In this document: one piece after another, positions 36,201 to 48,200 of the stretch
Layout: each line of letters begins with the position of its first letter
How positions within the stretch are numbered: position 1 is the first letter of the stretch
Assembly (NCBI GenBank): GCA_964057225.1
Contig: OZ059896.1
Coordinates: 13,252,501-13,316,500, forward strand
Reading direction: 5' to 3'
Length of the DNA: 64,000 nt
DNA from: Auanema rhodensis
Lineage: Eukaryota > Nematoda > Chromadorea > Rhabditida > Rhabditidae
Notes under the pieces: model-generated
Seen by the model: only the letters and a program-made list of their open reading frames with translations
What the model was told of the DNA's origin: nothing
Databases searched by the model: none
Program-made: the position numbers and the translations under genes

Positions 36201-39200
36201 GGATGTGTGAGAATGAACTTCGGAATCAGCTGGGCTGCTTGGGATTACATGGTGGTCTTCCACATCTTCATGCTGGGGTTGATCGAAGGTTGCTTCTGCT
36301 TGAGTTGGAACTCGATCAAACGACTTTCCTCTCTCTTCAGATCTTGATTCATAAGAAGAGGATGAAACATCATGTTCCTCTCCTGATTCTTCGTTTTTCA
36401 GTTTTTCATATACAGCATGAGCACCAAGAGCTGCTAGCGCTACAGGTGAAGCAACTGCAGCTCCAGCAACAAGACCGGCTTTCTTCGCAAAGCCAAGCAT
36501 TTTGTCAGTGAATTTCTCCGATTCTTCCTCTGCCACAGTTTCACTTTCGGGTTTCTCTCCAGAAGTTACATCATCACCATATTCAGTCGAATCAACGACA
36601 TGAGATGTATGAGAGTGAACTTCTGAATGAGCTGGGCTGCTTGAAATGAGATCATGGTCTTCCACATCTTCATGTTCAGGTTGATCGAAGGTTGTTTCTG
36701 CTTGAGTTGTGACTGCAGGAGCAATTTCATCTTCTTCCGGTTCGAATGAGGTTTCATGAATCTCAGTTGTTTCGACGACATGAGATGTATGAGAATGAAT
36801 TTCTGAATGAGCAGGGCTGCTTGAGATGATATGGTGGTCTTCCACATCTTCATGTTCAGGTTGATCAAAGGTTGTTTCAACTTGAGTTGGAACTTCATGA
36901 TCAGTTTCATCTTCTTCCGGTTGGAATGAGGTTTCATGAATCTCTGTTGTTTCAACGACATGAGATGTATGAGAATGAATTTCTGAATGAGCAGGGCTGC
37001 TTGAGATGGCATGGTGGTCTTCCACATCTTCGTGCTCAGTTCGATCGAAGGTTGCTTCTGCTTGAGTTGTAACTGCAGGAGCAATTTCATCTTCTTCCGG
37101 TTCGAATGAGGTTTCATGAATCTCAGTTGTTTCAACTACATGGGATGTGTGAGATTGGACTTCTGAATGAGCGGGGCTGCTTGAGATGAAATCATGCTCT
37201 TCCACATCTTCATGTTCAGGTTGATCGAAGGTTGTTTCTGCTTGAGTTGTGACTGCAGGAGCAATTTCATCTTCTTCCGGTTCGAATGAGGTTTCATGAA
37301 TCTCAGTTGTTTCGACGACATGAGATGTATGAGAATGAATTTCTGAATGAGCAGGGCTGCTTGAGATGATATGGTGGTCTTCCACATCTTCATGTTCAGG
37401 TTGATCAAAGGTTGTTTCAACTTGAGTTGGAACTTCATGATCAGTTTCATCTTCTTCCGGTTGGAATGAGGTTTCATGAATCTCTGTTGTTTCAACGACA
37501 TGGGATGTGTGAGAATGAATTTCTGAATCAGCTAGGCTGCTTGAGATGAGGTCATGGTCTTCCACATCTTCATGCTCAGGTCGATCGAAGGTTGCTTCTG
37601 CTTGAGTTGTAACTGCAGGAGCAGCTTCATCTTCTTCCAGTTGGAATGAGGTTTGATGAATCTCAGTTGTTTCAACGACATGGGATGTGTGAGAATGAAT
37701 TTCTGAATGAGCAGGGCTGCTTGAGATGGCATGGTGGTCTTCCACATCTTCGTGCTCAGTTCGATCGAAGGTTGCTTCTGCTTGAGTTGTAACTGCAGGA
37801 GCAGCTTCATCTTCTTCCAGTTGGAATGAGGTTTCATGAATCTCAGTTGTTTCAACGACATGGGATGTGTGATAATGAACTTCTGAATGAGCTGGGCTGC
37901 TTGAAATAAGATCATGGTCTTCCACATCTTCATGCTCAGGTCGATCGAAGGTTGCTTCTGCTTGAGTTGTAACTTCATGAGCAGTTTCATCTTCTTCCGG
38001 TTGGAAAAAGGTTTCATGAATCTTAGTTGTTTCAACTACATGAGATGTATGAGAATCAACTTCTGAATGAGCTGGGCTGCTTGAGATGAGGTCATGGTCT
38101 TCCACATCTTCGTGCTGGGGTTGATCGAAGGTTGCTTCTGGTTGAGTTGGAACTGCAGGAGCAGTTTCATCTTCTTCCGGTTGGAACGATGTTTCATGAA
38201 TCTCAGTTGTTTCAACAACATGGGATGTATGAGAATCAACTTCTGAATGAGCAGGGCTGCTTGAGATCAGATCATGGTCTTCCACATCTTCATGCTCAGG
38301 TCGATCGAAGGTTGCTTCTGGTTGAGTTGTAACTGCAGGAGCTTTTTCATCTTCTTCAGGTTGGAATGAGGTTTCATGAATCTCAGTTGTTTCAACGACA
38401 TGAGATGCATGAGAATGAATTTCTGAATGAGCTGGGCTGCTTGAGATGATATGGTGGTCTTCCACATCTTCATGTTCAGGTTGATCAAAGGTTGTTTCAA
38501 CTTGAGTTGGAACTTCATGAGCAGTTTTATCTTCTTGCGGTTGGAATGAGGTTTCATGAATCTCAGTTGTTTCGACGACATGAGATGTATGAGAATCAAC
38601 TTCTGAATGAGCAGGGCTGCTTAAGATGACATGGTGTTCTTCCACATCTTCATGCTGGGGTTGATCGAAGGTTGCTTCTGCTTGAGTTGGAACTCGATCA
38701 AATGACTTTCTTGTCTCTTCAGATCTTGATTCATAAGAAGAGGATGAAACATCATGTTCCTCTCCTGATTCTTCGTTTTTCAGTTTTTCATATACAGCAT
38801 GAGCACCAAGAGCTGCTAGCGCTACAGGTGAAGCAACTGCAGCTCCAGCAACAAGACCGGCTTTCTTCGCAAAGCCAAGCATTTTGTCAGTGAATTTCTC
38901 CGATTCTTCCTCTGCCACAATTTCACTCTCGGGTTTTTCTCCAGAAGCTTCATCGTCACCATATGCAGTCGATTCAACGATATGAGATGTATGAGAATGA
39001 ATTTCTGAATGAGCTGGGCTGCTTGAGATGAGATCATGTTCTTCCACATCTTCATGTTCAGGTTGATCGAAGGTTGCTTCTGGTTGAGTAGTAACTGCAG
39101 GAGCAGTTTCATCTTCTTCCGGTTGGAACGATGTTTCATGAATCTCAGTTGTTTCAACGACATGGGATGTATGAGAATGAATTTCTGAATGAGCTGGGCT

Positions 39201-42200
39201 GCTTGAGATGATATGGTGGTCTTCCACATCGTCATGCTCAGGTTGATCGAAGGTTGTTTCTGCTTGAGTTGTAACTGCAGGAGCAGTTTCATCTTCTTTC
39301 GGTTGGAATGAGGTTTCATGAATCTCGGTCGATTCAACGATATGAGGTGTATGAGATTGGACTTCTAAATGAGCTGGGCTGCTTGAGATGAGATCATGTT
39401 CTTCCACATCTTCATGTTCAGGTTGATCGAAGGTTGCTTCTGGTTGAGTAGTAACTGCAGGAGCAGTTTCATCTTCTTCCGGTTGGAACGATGTTTCATG
39501 AATCTCAGTTGTTTCAACGACATGGGATGTGTGAGAGTGAACTTCTGAATGAGCTGGGCTGCTTGAAATGAGATCATGGGCTTCCACATCTTCGTGCTGG
39601 GGTTGATCGAAGGTTGCTTTTGGTTGAGTTGTAACTTCATGAGCAGTTTCATCTTCTTTCGGTTGGAATGAGGTTTCATGAATCTCGGTCGATTCAACGA
39701 TATGAGGTGTATGAGATTGGACTTCTGAATGAGCTGGGCTGCTTGCGATGAGATCATGTTCTTCCACATCTTCATGTTCAGGTTGATCGAAGGTTGCTTC
39801 TGGTTGAGTAGTAACTTCATGAGCAGTTTCATCTTCTTCAGGTTGGAATGTGGTTTCATGAATCTCAGTTGTTTCAACGACATGGGATGTGTGAGAGTGA
39901 ACTTCTGAATGAGCTGGGCTGCTTGAAATGAGATCATGCTCTTCCACATATTCGTGCTGGGGCTGATCGAAGGTTGTTTCAACTTGAGTTGGAACTGCAG
40001 GAGCAGTTTCATGAATCTCAGTTGTTTCAACGATATGAGATGTATGAGAGTGAACTTCTGAATGAGCGGGGCTGCTTGAGATGATATGGTGACCTTCCAC
40101 ATCTTCATGCTCAGATTGATCGAAAGTTGTTTCAACTTGAGTTGGAACTTCATGAGCAGTTTCATCTTCTTCCGGTTGGAACGATGTTTCATGAATCTCA
40201 GTTGTTTCAACGATATGAGATGTATGAGAGTGAACTTCTGAATGAGCGGGGCTGCTTGAGATGATGTGGTGGTCTTCCACATCTTCATGCTCAGATTGAT
40301 CGAAAGTTGTTTCAACTTGAGTTGGAACTTGATGAGCAGTTTCATCTTCTTCTGGTTGGAATGAGGTTTCATGAATATCGGTCGAATCAACGACATGGGA
40401 TGTGTGAGAATGAATTTCTGAATGAGCTGGGCTGCTTGAGATGAGATCATGTTCTTCCACATCTTCATGTTCAGGTTGATCGAAGGTTGCTTCTAGTTGA
40501 GTAGTAACTGCAGGAGCAGTTTCATCTTCTTCCGGTTGGAACGATGTTTCATGAATCTCAGTTGTTTCAACGACATGGGATGTGTGAGAATGAATTTCTG
40601 AATGAGCTGGGCTGCTTGAGATGAGATCATGTTCTTCCACATCTTCATGTTCAGGTTGATCGAAGGTTGCTTCTAGTTGAGTAGTAACTGCAGGAGCAGT
40701 TTCATCTTCTTCCGGTTGGAACGATGTTTCATGAATCTCAGTTGTTTCAACGACATGGGATGTATGAGAATGAATTTCTGAATGAGCTGGGCTGCCTGAG
40801 ATGAGGTCATGGTCTTCCACATCTTCGTGCTCAGGTCGATCGAAGGTTGCTTCTGCTTGAGTTGTAACTTCATGAGCAGTTTCATCTTCTTCTGGTTGGA
40901 ATGAGGTTTCATGAATATCGGTCGAATCAACGATATGAGATGTATGAGAATGAATTTCTGAATGAGCTGGGCTGCTTGAAATGAGATCTTGGTTTTCCAC
41001 ATCTTCATGCTCAGGTTGATCGAAGGTTGCTTTTGGTTGAGTTGTAACTTCATGAGCAGTTTCATCTTCTTCCGGTTGGAAAGAGGTTTCATAAATCTCA
41101 GTTGTTTCAACTACATGAGATGTATGAGAATGAATTTCTGAATGAGCTGGGCTGCTTGAAATGAGATCTTGGTCTTCCACATCTTCATGCTCAGATTGAT
41201 CGAAAGTTGTTTCAACTTTAGTTGGAGCTTCATGAGCAGTTTCATCTTCTTCCGGTTGGAATGAGGTTTCATGAGTCTCAGTTGTTTCGACGACATGAGA
41301 TGTATGAGAATCAACTTCTGAATGAGCAGGGCTGCTTAAGATGGCATGGTGTTGTTCCACATCTTCATGCTGGGGTTGATCGAAGGTTGCTTCTGCTTGA
41401 GTTGGAACTCGATCAAACGACTTTCTTGTCTCTTCAGATCTTGATTCATAAGAAGAGGATGAAACATCATGTTCCTCTCCTGATTCTTCGTTTTTCAGTT
41501 TTTCATATGCAGCATGAGCACCAAGAGCTGCTAGCGCTACAGGTGAAGCAACTGCAGCTCCAGCAACAAGACCGGCTTTCTTCGTAAAGCCAAGCATTTT
41601 GTCAGTGAATTTCTCAGATTCTTCTTCTTCCACATTATCATTTTCAGTTAGAGCTGCTGGAACTTCAGTGTTGCTTACTTCTGCGATTCTTTTCTCAATT
41701 CCCATATCAGTTTTTCTTTCGGTCTTTTCTCCAGAAGCTACAGTTTCATATTCAGTTGATTCAACGACTTGAGATGTATGAGAATGAATTTGTGAATGAG
41801 CTAGGCTGCTGGGCGTATCTTCATGCTCAGGTTGATCGAAGGTCGTTTCAGATTGAGTTGGAACTTCATCGAATGACTTTCTTGTCTCTTCAGATGTTGA
41901 TTCATATGTAGTGTGGGGCACATCTCGTTTCATTTTTAATTTTTCGTCTCCTTCTGAAGGAATTGCTTTTTCAGCTGCAATATCGGCTTTGTTTGCAAGA
42001 TCCAGTTGTAGGTTAGAGTTTTCCTCTCTATGTTCTAATGTTGATATTATATTTTCCTGGGTAATGGTTTTGACCTGTTGTTTCTTCACTTCTGCTGTAG
42101 CAATTTCGTATGTAGAGGGCTTTAATGGCTCTAAATCTGCATCATTGTTTTGATCCTCGAAGCTACTTTCGTATTCATTCACAGAAGCAGGAGTTAACTG

Positions 42201-45200
42201 AATATCTTTTTTTGCTTCGAATTTTGCTATACGATCTTTCACAGAAACCACAGTTTCATCGGAGTCTGAAAATAAAAACATTATTATGTTGATTTCAAAT
42301 ATAAATTTTTGTAACAACTTGTAACAAACTTCAAAGATTTAAATATCACACTAGCTTTTTTATTGACTAATTTCATATTCGCTATAATACGTACTAAATA
42401 AATTTCTTAAAGTTCCTTTTTATTCTGTTTTTCAAGATTTAAATATTTTGCTAACTATTAGATATTTATATATTTATATATAAATAAATAATAATTAAAT
42501 AAATAGGTTTCTTTCTTTTTATTTTTTGGTCTTTGTTTGGATCTCAGTTTACTTTTTTTGTAATTCTGAACCACTAATTCAGAACTAAGAACTTGACTTT
42601 AATTTCTCAGTTTGCTTTTTGATATTACTGTTTGAATGAATGAAAGATTTTATTTTTAATTAATAATAATTATAATGTTCGAATTTCATATTTTTTCAAA
42701 TTTCTAATATAAGTTCCAATTTCTATTGCAATCGTAGTCTATTATTTTGATCTTGTGCTATTTCTTTTATTTTGAGATCATTCAGTTGTAAATGAAATAT
42801 GAAAATATTAAGATGTTTCATGAAGTAAATATACTATTTTTCTGTTTTTACAGATTATTATATGAAGTTTTTTTTCAGAACAATGCATACGATATTAATT
42901 AAAAACCAATACTAAAGCTAGTGTGACATTTTAAATCCACTTTCAGTCATATATCCAAGTGTTGAGCCCTTACTCACCATCGTTAGGTGTTTGTTCGGAA
43001 TCTCCTGAAACTAACAAATATACTGCGAACATAAAATAAAAATATTCAAATAATATTGATTTTTCCTTTTTCATAAAAATCTCAAATCGAATGTTAACTC
43101 TCACCAGGAAGAGTTGTTCGGGTGGTTGTAACAACTCGCGTCATCTTCTTTGATACAACAACGCTGCCATCTTCATTTGTGAATCCTTCTTCTGCTGTTT
43201 CTTTCTTTTGAGTGGTGCCTGCAATTTTTTGAATAATAGCATATTTCTCGATGATTCAATCAATTCAATCTAATGAGTACAGATATTTACAGGAACAATC
43301 TACGGTTTACAACGATCGATATCTTATAAAACTTACCACTGTCAGCTGTTGGGTCCGATGTAGCAGATGCTGAAACAATAGATAAAGTTATATATACATC
43401 GAATATAATTAAATGTTTAAGATTTCAATTTTACTTTATGCAAAACTTAAAAGAGCAAGATTCAATATTAGCAACGTTTTTCAATTCTACAACAAACTAT
43501 TGAATGGCATACTCAAACTGTCCAACATTTGCTGATGAAGTTCACGAATTTTTCCAGTATCCAATCCAACCATTCCAGGAGTTTCAGTTTCATATACGGT
43601 TTTCGTTGTTGTTGTATGACGACTTTGGTTTACACGAATTTGAACATCGCGTCCTGGGCCGGCAATAGATAGAGCTTCTGCTACGGCATTGGACACTGCT
43701 GGATCAGCAGGAGTAACAGCTCCTGCGACTCTGAGCTCGGCTTCCAAATCTTTTAGGCGTTGGACGGCATTCTCATGTTGTGTGGGGGCTGACATTTGTA
43801 GTTCGCGTAATGTGAAAAGAAGGTTAGACAGTACTTTTTCTGCTTCTCCACAATTAGGATTAGACTGCGATTCAGTTTCTTGAGTTGGGAAACATGAAAT
43901 CTTCTGGATATCTTGATGGTCTTTAATGTCAAGATGATCTTCTTCTTCAGCTTCAAGCAATGGAGCCTGTGGAACTGTTGGGTGGAAAAAGTGAACCAGA
44001 GGTATACCTTTGGGGTCCACGTTGAGCAATGCAGCTGCTAGTGAAGCACTTCGTTCTCTCTCGAACTGGCCGCTGCTAGCGATGGGCGTGTCATCCTCAG
44101 TGTCAGTCGTATCTTGGTGATGCAAATGTGGATGATCAAATGATGTTAGCAACGATGGAATATCTTCAACCTCTGTTTCAGCGTGTTCACCAGACCAGGA
44201 CTCTGCTTCGAAAGTTGTTGGCTTTTCCATCTGAACTCTTGTAGTGGAAATAACATTATCGTTCAAACTAGATGAAGGAGTCGAGGAATCAGAAGATGTG
44301 GAGATAACTCCTCCATACAATAGTTGGCCATTAGCAGAGAGGCCGAATACAACAGGTAACGACGACATCAGGAATTGAACTGGCTAGCGAAACAGCTGAC
44401 AGAACCCAAGCATTGCTGCTTTAACAAAATCCAATGAAGAGGCGGAGATTCTCTTCATTCTGTCTGCTCCACAAATAACACTTATTATGATACAACCTGT
44501 CTCTTCCGTTTTCTTATTCTTTCACAGCCTTTGAACTCCTTCATTCTCAACTTTACACATAATGTTGTGAGAAACATCATACGACGGACGCAGCTGGATA
44601 ACATACAGAAAACTTACTCAAAACGATAAAATAGAAAGAAGCTTTAAGTTTATTTAAAAAATCCTTAATATAGCTTTAGCTATCAAAATCCTAGCGTTGA
44701 TAACAGGTAAAATCAGTTGTAAAAATGAAAACGCTGCTAACCTTGAACTTGCTAATTTTGAACCTATTTTTATACGAGAAATCAATTCTATCGACATATA
44801 AAATATTAAAAATAAAGTTTGGGTACTTGTTAATTAGTTACGACATAAATAGTGAATGTGGCATAAGCTAGTGTGTGGTAACTTACAAATTATGCGTGAT
44901 TTGATGCGCGAGCTAAAAATGGAAAAAAGAGAATGACATAATCTTGTCACACGGGTCTCAGAGCGAGCTTGAAATGTACGAATACGGTGTAAGTGCAAAA
45001 AGTGTTTTGCTTATTCAAGAAACTGCAGATGCTAACTAATACAGTGAAGATAGTCAAACATATCAGAATAATTAATACGGATGAACAGCATCATAGACAT
45101 GAGAGGTTTATTTCTTTTATCGGCTACCTTGTTGTTCACTTCCATCCTGATCTGATAGCTCATCTTGATTAGTTCCTGCATGATTGTCAGTGGTAGTTGG

Positions 45201-48200
45201 TTCTGGAATTGTAGCGTTTTAGCTTCGCAAACAGATTAATGAATCGAAAGTAACATATTGATTTTACATATCTAAACTAATTAACAGGTTATGCTAAGCT
45301 AGATGAACTTCAACAGGTTATGTGTTAAGTGTGCTATGCCGAAGTATTCAAAATATATTGCAAGAGGCATTCAAAGAACAAAAGAAAAGAGAAAACTAAC
45401 CGTTTTCAGTGTCAGTGATGTGGCTTAAAACAGTTGTGACAGTAGTTACAATAGTACCATCATCTTCTTGATGTTGTTCTTTTTCGATGTGTTGATCCAC
45501 TTTGGCAGGTACATCCACATTTTCTGGATCTTTACCAGCTGCGAAGTCTTCTTCAGCCAAACGATTTAGTTCTTGCCATCTAAGTGAAGAAGAATTAATA
45601 CAAATACTTTAATAATAATAATGACAAATATTTATCTCTAAACATACTTGGTTTGTTCCTCTTCATTTAATGGTACACGTCGATCAACGATATTTTCATT
45701 AACCGCTACATCATCTTCATATGTTGTAGTTATTGTCCGTTCTTCGACAATTGGCCCTTGATCAGTGTCATGTACATGACGTTCAGTTCGAACAACTGTT
45801 CGAATTTCAGAAATTGGTTCTGAAAATTGTAAATAACACCTTATATTGTTTTTATTCTGCCAACCTTCCTCTTCTGGAATTGGATGGTTCAGAGACTCAT
45901 TCGTCTCAGAATATGACACAGGCTCGGCTTGTTCTAACTGAGGTACCGGTCCTTCTTTTGCAACCCCAGTGTCAGATTTGGAAGCAAATGCGGTACTTTC
46001 TTCCACTACGTTTTCTTTAATGGGCATTTTAAGAGGTGTAGAAGATGAGACATCGGCTAATTTAGCAGTTTCAAATTGCTTCGATGATGGTGAATCAGAT
46101 CCAAAATTCAATGTATCTGTATCACCATGAGCAATACTACGAACAATATCATCTCGACCGATTCTACGAAGAGCAGAATCGAGATTTTCTTCTGAAAATT
46201 AAAAGAAATAAAGAAAAAAACCAAAAGGAAACACACGATTAGCGTCTGTCTTCTTCAAGTGAATCCAGATCTTTAAAACGTGAGGCAATTCTTTTCCTGG
46301 GTAGTTTTGACGGATGTGCTGGATATCTCTATGCGGCAATTCTAACGCGCGAGCTAAACGAGACCAATCTGGCCCAACTGCTTTCAGTACATTACTATGA
46401 ACAAAAACAGGAAGTTCCTAAAAAAAAGAGAAAATGAGAAGATACATTTTCATCAAAATATACCTCATCAAATGCTCCTTTGTATTTTTCATTAAATGGT
46501 GTAACATCTTGTTTGCTTACAGCTGGAATATCACTTCCATATTCCGGAAGAGTTACCGCTAATGTGCATATAGGTGACTGAGGAGCCAACGAATCAGATC
46601 GCAACTTAGGTTCTTTCATGAATGATATGCGTCCTTCCGTAACTACTTCGGTGTTATCCTTATTCTTTGTCTGAAAACGGAAAATTGTACTTATATAATA
46701 AAAAATGGCATACTTTGATCATGAAAGCCAATCTGTTCTCTTGGAAAGGAATGAAATACAGGCTGAGCTGGTCCCCGCTCTTTGTAACAGGCATGAGATT
46801 TCCAGAAAATTCCAAAAATTGATGCTTGCCTTTCAGAACTTCAACATCCTTAGATTTAGCGATTAACTTGAAATGTTCCTGCTTTTCCAAGGTCTTATCT
46901 TCCTTATCATCTGTCATACAGAATACTCGTAACTGTCCTTCAATAGGGAAAGTACGACGAGCGAATATAGCAAATTTAGCCATGTATGGAATACTAATAG
47001 CTTCGTTGTATACTTCTTGAGCCATACGCGCAGCATCACGAGGTGTTTGACAATCCATAAGCCAGAAGCGAGCAGAGACGGTAGTTGTAAAATTAACTTC
47101 ATCTCCAGTAAAAGTTAACTGTGTTGTTCCAGTAATATCCTCCCATTGTGCTGGGGCTGAACCACCGGTGATAGAGCACAAAAGACGCAATGTAGGCGGT
47201 TCCTGTCCTGGTTGTCCTGAATACTGAGTTAGCATACCCTTATTACTACTCTGTGGGAGAGGGATGCAAAGAGTAATGGGCTTGTGGAATTTCCTTCTTC
47301 GTGGCTCAACGGTTACGATTGGAGAAACCGCAACACGATTACCATGCAAACGAGTAACCATTTCTTGAGGCACTGGTTGCGCTTGGACTGATACCTTGAT
47401 GGTCTTAGTTAACGATCCATCAGGGAAAATGGCTTGGACTCTGGGAACCACAGAAGACATTATAACTCCTCCTTCAGGTCCAACACAGTGCACTTCTTGC
47501 CTTACTCTTGTAACAACGGCGAAGTACATGGGAAAATCATTCGTTAGAATTCGAGTTATACGAGGTGTGTGTAAGTCGTCTAGTTGAGCCAACTCTTCCG
47601 CATCGAAAGATTCGTTCAAAACTTCTTGCACAGCATCTTCTGTTGCTTCCAACTGATGTTCTTTCCAATGTTGTCCATCATCAGATCGGAGAATGACAAT
47701 TTCTCTTTCGCGATCTCGAAGCGAAGCAAAGTGCGGCACCTCTAATATGACAGGACCGAGGAATTTGGCACCTGCTGGAGCCATTTCTAAAATACGTGAA
47801 GCTAATTCTTCACCTTCACTCAATGGTGGTGGATGAGCTAATTTTTCCTAAAAATGTATATAAAAGGAAGGAAATGAACAAAGAAAAACTACCTTCCTCA
47901 AATATCGACAGGTAACACGAACTGGTTGCGCTGCTTTTCTGGGAGGAACGATAATGCGAACACCAGAATGCCGGCATCCTCGCATTGCTCCTCCTCTTGC
48001 GTCCACAAGGAATGATATAAGGAATCTGAAATGGATCCCATAATAAAGAAAATGAAAAGAAAATGTGAATTTTCCACAAACAACTACAAAGACACCAGAC
48101 ACAAATTTCAACACTTCAACCGCCAGAGAATATTTAAAAACTGTTTTAACCAGTTTTTAGTAAAGCATTCGTGCTTAGCGAGGGGTGGAAAGAACAAAAA

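Larger units (their letters stand above)
29590..41770 (-). repeat. Two-level coding tandem repeat in the ankyrin giant exon
   Basis: The basic unit is 60 residues (180 bp): [59 protein letters not shown]. Counting the SSSPAH core I find 14, 12, 12, 10 and 12 copies in five blocks, plus a degenerate copy at each end, about 62 in all. Two copies are shortened by 20 residues ([12 protein letters not shown]). Blocks are bounded by six copies of a second module. The nucleotide period is strict enough that units stay in register for thousands of bases. Copies fall into subtypes ([51 protein letters not shown]). Confidence 0.95.
27633..42265 (-). other. Giant 14,633 bp coding exon (ankyrin tail)
   Basis: The acceptor TTTTATTTTCAG precedes [20 protein letters not shown], and the donor AAA/GTAAGC lies at 27633. 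The frame stays open throughout, about 4,877 codons, in a genome where other exons average near 100-200 bp. The first 170 residues are unique and acidic, then comes the repeat array (29590-41770). The last 600 residues are unique and very acidic, with [19 protein letters not shown] and [19 protein letters not shown] as a paired motif. C. elegans unc-44 also has a giant repetitive exon (the AO13 form, with Ser/Thr/Glu/Pro-rich repeats), so the overall layout is ancestral. The repeat sequence itself is probably lineage-specific. Confidence 0.92.

Noticed and set aside
30131-41587. Several plus-strand open frames of 60-120 residues across the ankyrin giant exon
   Set aside because: Antisense reflections of the same repeat; all copies look alike and stop at unit boundaries.
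29590-41770. CRISPR-like regular repeats
   Set aside because: Period is 180 bp, units are fully coding in one frame, there are no unique spacers, and the genome is eukaryotic.
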